The position numbers and the translations under genes are program-made. The notes under the pieces are model-generated. The model was not told the DNA's origin. It saw nothing but the letters and a program-made list of their open reading frames with translations, and ran no database searches. Below are positions 5,804-12,265 of a stretch of DNA of 12,265 bases, one piece after another (within the stretch, counting starts at the first letter, position 1; the number at the start of each line of letters is the position of its first letter). The DNA lies in contig WQWK01000038.1 in NCBI GenBank assembly GCA_009785395.1, positions 1 to 12,265 of the forward strand, given 5' to 3'. The stretch is from Conexibacteraceae bacterium (GTDB lineage Bacteria; Actinomycetota; Thermoleophilia; Solirubrobacterales; Solirubrobacteraceae).

Positions 5804-7036
5804 ATGAGTTCCATGGATCGCCGGCTCGGCGCGAAGGCGCGCCTTGCCGCATTTCCGGTCGTCGCGGCGGCAGCTGTTGCCGCGGGTGTGATCGGTGTCT
5901 CGGGCGCTTCTGCGCACCAGACCGGTCACGCTGCAGCGACGATCAGCAAGAAGACGCTGACGATGGTGAAGGCGGACGTCGCGAAGGCGGAGCAGGCGCC
6001 GAGGTGGTTCGCTCCGGGCCCTGCCGTCAACGGCAGGAAGGCGCTGAAGGGCAAGACGATCGTGACCTTCCCGGTCAGCTCCGAGATCGACGCGTGCAAC
6101 ACCGTCGGTCAGCAGGGTTACTACGACGCCGAGGCCAAGGCGCTCGGCGCCAAGGTGATCCCGCTGCAGTCCACCACCGGCCCGACGGGCTGGCAGGCCA
6201 ACCTGACGCAGGCAGTCACGGACAAGGCCAACGCCGTGCTGATGCTCTGCGGAGTCCCGGCTTCCGCGGTCGCGCCGCAGCTGGCGACGCTCAAGGCCCA
6301 TCACGTCGCCGTGATCGACGGCAACTACAACGAGACCGCAGGCAACCCGGGGTTCCCGCTCACCGGCCTTGACGCCGAGAGCGGCGTCAACACGATCCAG
6401 GGCGTCCAGACCGATCTGGCCGACGCGCTCGTGAACCTGAACGGCAAGCCCGCCAAGATCCTGTTCCTGGACAGCAGCCAGGTCGCGCAGGACTCGGGCG
6501 CGGCAGGCGGCCTGCAGGCAGCCATCAAGAGCTGGTGCCCGTCCTCGTGCTCGATCGTGAAGAGCGAGGACTTCGGCACCGCCGAGTGGAGCGGCCCGAC
6601 CGAGACCTCCGCGATCGCCAGCGATCTCCAGGGCAACCCGAGCATCAACACCGTGATCGTGACGTTCGACGGGATGACCGACGGCATCGAGAGCACGGTT
6701 GCGCAGGACGCCTCGACCCACCCCGGCCTGAAGATGTACTCGTGGGGCGGCGGCCTGGCCGAGGTCAAGGACGTCGGCACCGGCGGCAATTTCGCCGGCG
6801 ACTCCTCGCTCTCGCAGAAGTGGGACGCATATGACCAGCTGGATCAGACGATCCGCCTGCTGTCGGGCAAGCCGGCCGCGCCGGTCAACAAGGAGATCGC
6901 GCCGAACCTCTTCATGACCAAGAGCAACGCGAAGACCTTCTCTGTTGGCGGCCAGGGTACGCATTACGACGACACGCCCTTCGGCAACGGAGCCTTCATC
7001 AAGGACTTCCTGAAGCTCTGGGGCGTCAAGAAGTAG
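5804..7036 (+). CDS. ABC transporter substrate-binding protein, copy 2
   Basis: A 410-residue paralogue of the preceding gene, differing at 66 positions by my count and aligning without gaps. The signal peptide is almost unchanged and again ends ASA|HQ without a lipobox. All four cysteines remain (CPSSC replaces CASSC). Changes that could matter for the ligand include HHIQVVDGNYNQ to HHVAVIDGNYNE, GTQDW to GTAEW, and GTYVGDSGPDEKW to GNFAGDSSLSQKW. The start is ATG at 5804, preceded by AAGAGGAGGGG; an upstream in-frame GTG at 5768 would read through the ribosome-binding site and is unlikely. It lies 50 bases ahead of the ATPase gene and probably is the copy in the ancestral position. It may bind the same ligand with other affinity, or a related one. 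Confidence 0.92.
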   Translation: MSSMDRRLGAKARLAAFPVVAAAAVAAGVIGVSGASAHQTGHAAATISKKTLTMVKADVAKAEQAPRWFAPGPAVNGRKALKGKTIVTFPVSSEIDACNTVGQQGYYDAEAKALGAKVIPLQSTTGPTGWQANLTQAVTDKANAVLMLCGVPASAVAPQLATLKAHHVAVIDGNYNETAGNPGFPLTGLDAESGVNTIQGVQTDLADALVNLNGKPAKILFLDSSQVAQDSGAAGGLQAAIKSWCPSSCSIVKSEDFGTAEWSGPTETSAIASDLQGNPSINTVIVTFDGMTDGIESTVAQDASTHPGLKMYSWGGGLAEVKDVGTGGNFAGDSSLSQKWDAYDQLDQTIRLLSGKPAAPVNKEIAPNLFMTKSNAKTFSVGGQGTHYDDTPFGNGAFIKDFLKLWGVKK

Positions 7037-7086
7037 GCGATGCAGCACGCCGGGCGCTCGTCGCAATCGGTACAACTAAAGCTCTG

Positions 7087-8730
7087 ATGAGCAGCGGCAC
7101 TGATTCGGCGGCGCCCGCAGGCGGTGTGAGCATGCAGGTCCCGGCGCTCGAGGCGAGGAATCTCGCCAAGAGCTTCGGGGCCTTCCGTGCCCTCCAAGGC
7201 GTTGATCTGACGATCAACGTCGGCGAGGTGGTCGCCCTGCTGGGTGAGAACGGCTCTGGCAAGTCGACGCTCGTGAAGATCCTGTCCGGCTACCACGAGC
7301 CGGAACCGGGCGGGGAGCTGCGCATGAACGGGGTCGAGGTGCCGCTGCCGGTGCCGCTCGGCGCGGCGCGGCACGTGGGCCTGAGCTTCGTCTACCAGGA
7401 TCTGGGTCTCGCGCCCGATCTGCTGGTGGTCGAGAACCTGTTCGTCGGCAGCCGTGTCACCTCGGGCCTGCATTCGGCGGCGCGCATCAACTGGCGTGCG
7501 GAGCGTGCCCACGCGAGAGAGATCTTCGAGCGCTACGGCGTGGCGCTCGACCCGAGCGCGCAGGTCGGCCGCCTGCGGCCCACGGCACAGGCGTTGCTGG
7601 CGATCGTGCGGGCGGCCCACGAGCTGCGCCAGTACCGCGAACAGCACGCAGGGGCCGGGGGCGTGCTCGTGCTCGACGAGCCGACGGTGTTCCTGCCCGA
7701 GCACGAGAAGGTGTTCCTGTTCGACCTCGTCCGCCGCGTCGTCGCCGACGGATTCGGTGTGCTGTTCGTCTCCCACGACATGACGGCCGTGCGCGAGATC
7801 GCCAACCGCGCGGTGGTCCTCCGGGACGGCGCAAGGGTGGGCGACGTGCCTGTCGCCACCACCAGCGACGCGGATCTGATCGAGCTGGTCTCCGGCCACC
7901 GCCTGGACCGCGCGACGATCGAGCGGGCAACGACACACGGCTCAGCCGCCGCCGTCGAGACCTCGGGTGAGGTGGCGCTGTCCGTCAAGGACGCGCGCGG
8001 CGGCCGCATCCACGGGGTGAGCTTCGACCTGCACGCCGGCGAGATCCTCGGCGTGGCCGGCCTGCTCGGCGCCGGCAGCGAGGACCTGCCGTATGTGCTG
8101 TTCGGCGATGTCGCCGGCGCGCACGGTGAGATCACGATCGGTGACTGGGGCGGCGACATCTCGGAGCTCGCTCCCAGCAGGTCGATCAGGCGCCGGGTGG
8201 CGCTCGTGCCGGCGGACCGCAAGCAGCAGGGCGCGGTCGCGGACCTGCCGGTCTCGCTGAACATGCTGTCGCTCAGCCTCAAGAACTTCATGCAGGGCGG
8301 GGTGCTGCGGCTCGACAAGCTCCTGGGGGTGGCCAACGAGCGCACCGAGACCTATGACGTGCGGCCACGCGACGCCTCGCTGAACATGGCCGCGCTGTCC
8401 GGCGGCAACCAGCAGAAGGTCGTGCTCGCGCGCTGGCTGGAGGAGGGCCCGCGCGTGCTGTTGCTGCACGAGCCGACGCAGGGGGTAGACGTCGCCACCC
8501 GCCACCAGATCTACGAGCTGATGCGCGCGCGTGCCGCGCACGGCGCGGCGATCCTCTGGGTCTCGACCGACTTTGACGAGCTCGCCACGGTGTCACACCG
8601 GATCCTGCTGTGTGCGCACGGCCAGATCGCAGGCACAATCGCGCCTCCGTACAGCCGCGACAGAATTACAAGTGAGGTCTATTCCGCCACCGCGCGTGGC
8701 GCTGTCAGAGAGGTGACAACCGCGTCATGA
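7087..8730 (+). CDS. RbsA-type double ABC ATPase
   Basis: A 547-residue cytosolic protein with two fused nucleotide-binding domains, powering the RbsC-like permease. NBD1 has Walker A GENGSGKST (53-61), Q-loop Q104, Walker B VLVLDEPT (193-200) and H230 (FVSHD), but its signature is RLRPTAQ (162-168) instead of LSGGQ. NBD2 has the K-less P-loop GLLGAGSED (325-333), PADRKQQG (375-382), an intact LSGGNQQK (437-444) and LLLHEPTQGVD (458-468), with His where Walker B normally has Asp. One ATP site is therefore canonical and the other degenerate, as usual for COG1129. ATG at 7087 is chosen because homology with the relic at 5705 covers this segment; an internal ATG at 7132 starts closer to the conserved domain. 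The stop overlaps the permease start (ATGA). Confidence 0.93.
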   Translation: MSSGTDSAAPAGGVSMQVPALEARNLAKSFGAFRALQGVDLTINVGEVVALLGENGSGKSTLVKILSGYHEPEPGGELRMNGVEVPLPVPLGAARHVGLSFVYQDLGLAPDLLVVENLFVGSRVTSGLHSAARINWRAERAHAREIFERYGVALDPSAQVGRLRPTAQALLAIVRAAHELRQYREQHAGAGGVLVLDEPTVFLPEHEKVFLFDLVRRVVADGFGVLFVSHDMTAVREIANRAVVLRDGARVGDVPVATTSDADLIELVSGHRLDRATIERATTHGSAAAVETSGEVALSVKDARGGRIHGVSFDLHAGEILGVAGLLGAGSEDLPYVLFGDVAGAHGEITIGDWGGDISELAPSRSIRRRVALVPADRKQQGAVADLPVSLNMLSLSLKNFMQGGVLRLDKLLGVANERTETYDVRPRDASLNMAALSGGNQQKVVLARWLEEGPRVLLLHEPTQGVDVATRHQIYELMRARAAHGAAILWVSTDFDELATVSHRILLCAHGQIAGTIAPPYSRDRITSEVYSATARGAVREVTTAS

Positions 8731-9800
8731 CGACCGACGTCGACGAACCGGCCGGGCAAGCGTCGCCGGGAGGCCCCCAGCCGCCGGCAGGCCCAGCGGG
8801 GCCAGCCGGCGGGCGCTCCGGGCTGTCCCGGATCTTCAACGCCCGCGTGGCCGAGGCATCGCTGCTGCCGTTCGCCTTCGTGCTGGTGATCGCGGGGTTC
8901 GGGATCGCGCGCCCTGACACGTTCTTCCAGTGGTCGAACTTCACGAGCATCTTCGGCCTCAACGCGGTGGAGCTCGTGCTCGTGATGGCGCTGCTGATCC
9001 CGCTCACCAACGGCGACCTGGACCTGTCGGTGGCGGAGCTGTCAGGGATGACGGCGGTCCTCGTCGGCTGGCTGAACGTCAACCATGGCTGGGCGATCGT
9101 CCCCGCGATCCTCGTGGCGCTCGCGGTCGGCGTGCTGTGCGGCGCGATCAACGGGTTCATCATCGTCAAGTTCGATGTGAACCCGTTCATCGTCACATTG
9201 GCGACGGGCAGCGTGTTCGACGGCATCGCCCTGTGGTTACCCAACCAGCTGACGATCGCCGGGATCTCCCCGAACCTCACGAGCTGGGTCCTGCTCCGTC
9301 ACATCCTGGGCATCCCGCTGGACTTCTGGTACGGGATAGTGCTGATGCTGATCATGTTCTACGTGCTGACGTTCACGCCGTTCGGGCAACGCGCGCTGTT
9401 CGTGGGCCAGTCGCGCGAGGTGGCGCGGCTCAGCGGGTTCAAGGTGAGCTCCACGCGCTTCTGGGCGTTCGTGCTCGCGGGCTTCATCGCGGCGATCTCA
9501 GGCGTGATCAATGCCGGCGTGCTCGGCTCGGCCACGCCCGGCAACCAGGGGACGCTGCTGCTGTCGGTCTATGCCGCCGCCTTCCTCGGCTTCACGACGA
9601 TCCAGCCGGGCCGCTTCAACGCGATCGGCGCCGGGCTCTCCGTGTTCTTCCTGGCGGTCGCCGTCAACGGCATGAACCTGATCGGAGCGCAGACCTACGT
9701 GCAGCAGCTGTTCTACGGAGTGTTCCTCGTGCTGGCCGTCGTCCTGTCGCGCATCATCAACCGCCGCCGCGCCGCCGCGGCCGCCCAGGCAACGACCTGA
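8727..9800 (+). CDS. RbsC-type ABC permease
   Basis: A 357-residue integral membrane protein of the BPD_transp_2/COG1172 class that forms the solute channel, probably as a dimer. After a Pro/Gly-rich cytoplasmic tail (residues 7-29), hydrophobic segments are visible at about 44-61, 76-93, 101-116, 123-144, 200-216, 236-256, 280-297, 305-325 and 329-345. The family motif NGDLDLSVAELSGM is at 95-108, and the ATPase-coupling region appears as FVGQSREVARLSGFKVSSTRFW (215-236). The start overlaps the ATPase stop by ATGA, so translation is coupled. Its product completes the importer with the two binding proteins. Substrate specificity cannot be read from it. Confidence 0.93.
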   Translation: MTTDVDEPAGQASPGGPQPPAGPAGPAGGRSGLSRIFNARVAEASLLPFAFVLVIAGFGIARPDTFFQWSNFTSIFGLNAVELVLVMALLIPLTNGDLDLSVAELSGMTAVLVGWLNVNHGWAIVPAILVALAVGVLCGAINGFIIVKFDVNPFIVTLATGSVFDGIALWLPNQLTIAGISPNLTSWVLLRHILGIPLDFWYGIVLMLIMFYVLTFTPFGQRALFVGQSREVARLSGFKVSSTRFWAFVLAGFIAAISGVINAGVLGSATPGNQGTLLLSVYAAAFLGFTTIQPGRFNAIGAGLSVFFLAVAVNGMNLIGAQTYVQQLFYGVFLVLAVVLSRIINRRRAAAAAQATT

Positions 9801-9812
9801 GATGGGCCTGAG

Positions 9813-10553
9813 ATGAGCAGAGCGGCGGTGTCACAGGGGCTGGCCGCAATCCTCGGATTGCGGCAGCTGATTCTGGACGGCGAGCTGCGTGCGGGCGATC
9901 GCCTGTCCGAGGTGCGGCTGGCGGCGCGGCTCGACGTCTCGCGCACGCCGCTGCGGCTCGCGCTCGCGCAGCTCGAGCACGAGGGTCTGCTCGAGCCGGT
10001 CGCCGGGGGCGGCTTCGTGGTGCGCTCGTTCAGCGGCCGCCAGGTGGTGGACGCGATCAACCTGCGCGGCGTGCTCGAGGGCTCGGCGGCCCGCCTGGCC
10101 GCCGAGCGCAACAGCGGCCCCAGAGCACTGGGGGAGCTGATCGCGTGCGTGGCCAAGCTCGACCGCGTCGTCGGCGGCCCCGACCAGCCGCACGGTGACG
10201 ACTTCGAGCTCTACGTCGAGCTCAACGACGCCTTCCACAACGAGCTGTTCGTGCTCGCCGGCAGCGATGTGCTGCACGACGCCTTCGAGCGCGTGCTGGC
10301 GCTGCCGTTCGCGCAGCCGAGCGCCTTCCTGTTGGTCCAGGCCGATCGCGACGCCTTCGAGCCGACGCTCATGACCGGCAATGCGCAGCACCACGAGATC
10401 CTCGCCGCGATCGAGGCTGGTAACGGTGAGGAGGCCGAGCGGCTGGCGCGCGAGCACGCGCACCTGGCCGTGGTGAACATGGAGGACGCGCTGAAGACCG
10501 GGAGCCTCGAGAAGCTGCCGGGGAGTAGCCTGATCAGCGTCGAGACCACATGA
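9813..10553 (+). CDS. GntR-family (FCD) transcriptional regulator
   Basis: A 246-residue DNA-binding repressor or activator with an N-terminal winged helix-turn-helix (about 10-72, with SEVRLAARLDVSRTPLRLAL and the wing GLLEPVAGGGFVVRSF) and a C-terminal FCD effector domain. Likely metal or acid-ligand residues of the FCD fold are D139 and H142 (ELNDAFH), H193/H194 (QHHEIL) and H215/H217 (REHAHLA). FCD regulators usually bind small carboxylates or sugars acids, which hints at the inducer. The start ATG lies 12 bases after the permease stop, and the gene overlaps the dehydrogenase by ATGA, so it is embedded in the operon it presumably controls. Candidate sites are the TGTATACA palindrome at 4389 and its degenerate partner at 5778. 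Confidence 0.93.
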   Translation: MSRAAVSQGLAAILGLRQLILDGELRAGDRLSEVRLAARLDVSRTPLRLALAQLEHEGLLEPVAGGGFVVRSFSGRQVVDAINLRGVLEGSAARLAAERNSGPRALGELIACVAKLDRVVGGPDQPHGDDFELYVELNDAFHNELFVLAGSDVLHDAFERVLALPFAQPSAFLLVQADRDAFEPTLMTGNAQHHEILAAIEAGNGEEAERLAREHAHLAVVNMEDALKTGSLEKLPGSSLISVETT

Positions 10554-12016
10554 GCGTTTCCGGGGTCAAACAGCAGCGGTTGCTGATCGGCGGCGAGTGG
10601 GTTGACTCCTCCGATGGCAGGACGTTCGAGGTGCGCAGTCCCTACACCGCTGAGCTCGCGTCGCTCGGCGCCTCCGCCTCTGTTGCGGATGCGCGCCGGG
10701 CTGTGGAGGCTGCGGCAGGTGCATTCGACGAGTGGTCTGCGACGCCGTTGTCTGAGCGCCGAGTGATCCTCGAGCGCGCCGCGGACCTGATGCAGGAGCG
10801 CGGGCCCGAGTTCGCGGCGATCGTCGCCGAGGAGACCGGCGGGACCTTCGGCTGGGGCATGTTCAACGTCGGGCTGGCGACCGGGATGCTGCGCGAGGCC
10901 GGCGTGCACGCGGCCGCCGTCCACGACCAGGAGATCGTGTCGCACATTTCAGGCAAGCGCATGCGCGGCGTGCGCCAGCCGGCCGGCGTGAACGTCGGCA
11001 TCGCCCCCTGGAACGCTCCGGTGATCCTCGGCACGCGCGCGATTGCCGCTCCGCTCGCGTACGGCAACACGGTCGTGATGAAAGCCTCGGAGCTGTCTCC
11101 CCGCGTGCACGGCGCGATCATCGAATGCCTCGTGCAGGCGGACATCCCGGCGGGCGTCGTGAACCTGATCACCAACGATCCCGCCGACGCGGCTGAGGTC
11201 GTCGAGGAGCTGATCGCCCACCCGGACGTGCGGCGCATCAACTTCACCGGATCGAGCCACGTCGGCGCGATCATCGCCGAGAAGGCCGGCCGTCACCTCA
11301 AGCGCGTGCTGCTGGAACTCGGCGGCAAGGCGCCGTTCGTCGTGCTCGACGACGCCGACCTCGACGCGGCGGCCGCGGCCGCGAACTTCGGCGCCTTCTT
11401 CTACCAGGGGCAGATCTGCATGTCGACCGAGCGCATCGTCGTCGACCGCCGGGTCGCCGACGAGCTCGCGGCGAAGCTGGCCGCGCGGGCCGGTTCATTG
11501 AGTGTCGGCGATCCGAGCGACCCGTCGACCCAGATCGGTCCGTTGATCAACGCCGCCGCGCTGGACCGCGTCTCCGAGCTCGTCGAGGATGCCGTCGAGA
11601 AGGGCGCGCAGGTGCTTGTTGGGGGCGAGGCTGACGGCCTCGTCTACCGTCCGACGGTGCTGCGCGGCGTAACGCCGGAGATGCGCATCTACCGCGAGGA
11701 GTCGTTCGGCCCCTCGGTCTCGATCATCGAGGTCGACGGCGCCGATGAGGCGATCGACGTCGCGAACGACACCGACTACGGTCTCGCGTCCGCGATCTTC
11801 TCGCGCGACGTGGAGCGTGCCGAGCAGCTGGCCGGCCGTATCCAAAGCGGCATCTGCCACATCAATGACGCGACCGTCCACGACGAGCCGCAGGTGCCGT
11901 TCGGTGGCGTCAAGAACAGCGGCTGGGGCCGCTTCGGCGGCGAGTGGGCCGCTGAGGAGTTCACCGAGGTGCGCTGGATCACGGTCCAGGACGAGTTGCG
12001 CGAGTACCCGATCTGA
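10550..12016 (+). CDS. NAD(P)-dependent aldehyde dehydrogenase, salicylaldehyde/vanillin-like
   Basis: A 488-residue enzyme oxidising an aldehyde to its acid. Catalytic C290 is in YQGQICMSTER, general base E256 in LLELGGKAPF, N155 in APWNAPVIL, K178 in VVMKASELSP (cofactor contact), and ESFGP at 384-388. The combination APWNAPVILGTRAIA, MKASELSP and HINDATVHDEPQVPFGGVK recalls NahF-like salicylaldehyde and vanillin dehydrogenases more than betaine- or succinate-semialdehyde enzymes. I judge this from remembered motifs, not an alignment. It is the last gene of the cassette and overlaps the regulator by ATGA. Its presence suggests that the imported compound is, or is turned into, an aldehyde. 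The oxidase or alcohol dehydrogenase that would produce the aldehyde is not in the window. Confidence 0.92.
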   Translation: MSVSGVKQQRLLIGGEWVDSSDGRTFEVRSPYTAELASLGASASVADARRAVEAAAGAFDEWSATPLSERRVILERAADLMQERGPEFAAIVAEETGGTFGWGMFNVGLATGMLREAGVHAAAVHDQEIVSHISGKRMRGVRQPAGVNVGIAPWNAPVILGTRAIAAPLAYGNTVVMKASELSPRVHGAIIECLVQADIPAGVVNLITNDPADAAEVVEELIAHPDVRRINFTGSSHVGAIIAEKAGRHLKRVLLELGGKAPFVVLDDADLDAAAAAANFGAFFYQGQICMSTERIVVDRRVADELAAKLAARAGSLSVGDPSDPSTQIGPLINAAALDRVSELVEDAVEKGAQVLVGGEADGLVYRPTVLRGVTPEMRIYREESFGPSVSIIEVDGADEAIDVANDTDYGLASAIFSRDVERAEQLAGRIQSGICHINDATVHDEPQVPFGGVKNSGWGRFGGEWAAEEFTEVRWITVQDELREYPI

Positions 12017-12081
12017 TCGGCGTGGCGGGGTGCCGAGCCAGGGTTAGCTCGTCGAGTGCATCGAGGGCCGCTGCCAATGCC
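12017..12081. other. Short convergent intergenic region
   Basis: The dehydrogenase (plus strand) and the PIN-domain gene (minus strand) end 65 bases apart. Only weak 5-bp stems are visible, such as TCGGC/GCCGA (12017-12021, 12032-12036) and CGAGC/GCTCG (12034-12038, 12047-12051), without T-runs. I do not call a terminator. Confidence 0.4.
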
Positions 12082-12265
12082 CTATTCATCATGCGTACGT
12101 GGGAACACCATGACCTCGGCGTCATGGCCGTCGCCCACGAGCTTGGCGTCGCAGGTGAAGAGCGGGGCGCCGACTGCCTCGGCGAGCGCGAGATAACAGG
12201 CGTCGTAGCTGGTGAACTGGTGGCGTAGCTCCCAGACACGGTCCGCCAGCGGCTCGATTGGGTGG
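12082..12265 (-). CDS. PIN-domain (VapC-like) toxin, C-terminal part, runs off the window
   Basis: On the minus strand an open frame enters at the right edge and ends at TAG (12084-12082), giving the last 60 residues of a protein. It contains LADRVWELRH, then FTSYDACYLALAEAVGAPLFTCDAKL, the typical C-terminal half of VapC-type PIN endoribonucleases, with the third and fourth conserved acidic residues in SYDACY and TCDAKL. Full-length VapC is about 130 residues, so roughly half is missing because of the window edge, not because of a break. If it is a toxin, its VapB antitoxin should lie just upstream, outside the window. It is unlikely to be related to the transporter cassette. Confidence 0.85.
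   Translation of the reverse strand, partial: HPIEPLADRVWELRHQFTSYDACYLALAEAVGAPLFTCDAKLVGDGHDAEVMVFPRTHDE

Noticed and set aside
4334..7075. A 913-codon open frame on the minus strand across both binding-protein genes.
   Set aside because: It is the antisense shadow of two high-GC genes. Its composition is Arg/Ala/Gly/Asp-rich, it repeats only because the sense genes repeat, and it resembles no family.
12017..12051. Terminator after the aldehyde dehydrogenase.
   Set aside because: Only overlapping 5-bp stems without T-runs; not distinguishable from chance in this composition.
1..12265. CRISPR array, phage genes or a new defence system.
   Set aside because: No spaced repeat series, no integrase, nuclease-helicase sets or phage structural genes are visible. 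The only defence-like gene is the partial PIN-domain gene at the edge.

Overview
The window reads as high-GC actinobacterial chromosome. Two genes of F420-dependent enzyme families (an LLM-class reductase and a PPOX-class split-barrel protein) sit back to back, starts are often GTG, and several gene junctions are 4-base ATGA overlaps. The style fits Thermoleophilia (Solirubrobacterales or relatives), but no marker gene here fixes the taxon.

Layout. Positions 1-106 hold no supported gene, only two tandem copies of a 22-base repeat abutting the 3' end of a minus-strand tRNA-Ser(GGA) (107-193). A strong hairpin at 334-361 closes a minus-strand pair: an LLM F420-dependent oxidoreductase (1613-2596) followed by an M29 metallo-aminopeptidase (373-1581). 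Divergently, a PPOX-class F420-dependent protein (2643-3083) and a long-chain/isovaleryl-type acyl-CoA dehydrogenase (3100-4248) form a short plus-strand operon.

The main unit is a plus-strand ABC importer cassette, 4415-12016: two tandem, gap-free, ~84% identical periplasmic-binding proteins (4415-5647 and 5804-7036), a fused double ATPase of the RbsA type (7087-8730), an RbsC-type permease (8727-9800), a GntR/FCD regulator (9813-10553) and an aldehyde dehydrogenase (10550-12016). ATPase/permease and regulator/dehydrogenase overlap by ATGA, so this is very probably one operon carrying its own regulator. The transporter families are labelled 'sugar', but the dehydrogenase resembles salicylaldehyde/vanillin-type enzymes, so the solute may be an alcohol, aldehyde or aromatic compound; this is inference.

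The most informative structural observation is in the spacer between the two binding-protein genes. It is homologous to the spacer after the second copy and continues into what looks like a decayed copy of the first ~10 codons of the ATPase gene. The duplicated unit therefore ran from the binding-protein leader into the ATPase 5' end. The leaders also hold a TGTATACA palindrome (degenerate in copy 2), a candidate site for the cassette's GntR regulator.

The right edge carries the C-terminal part of a minus-strand PIN-domain (VapC-like) gene that runs out of the window.
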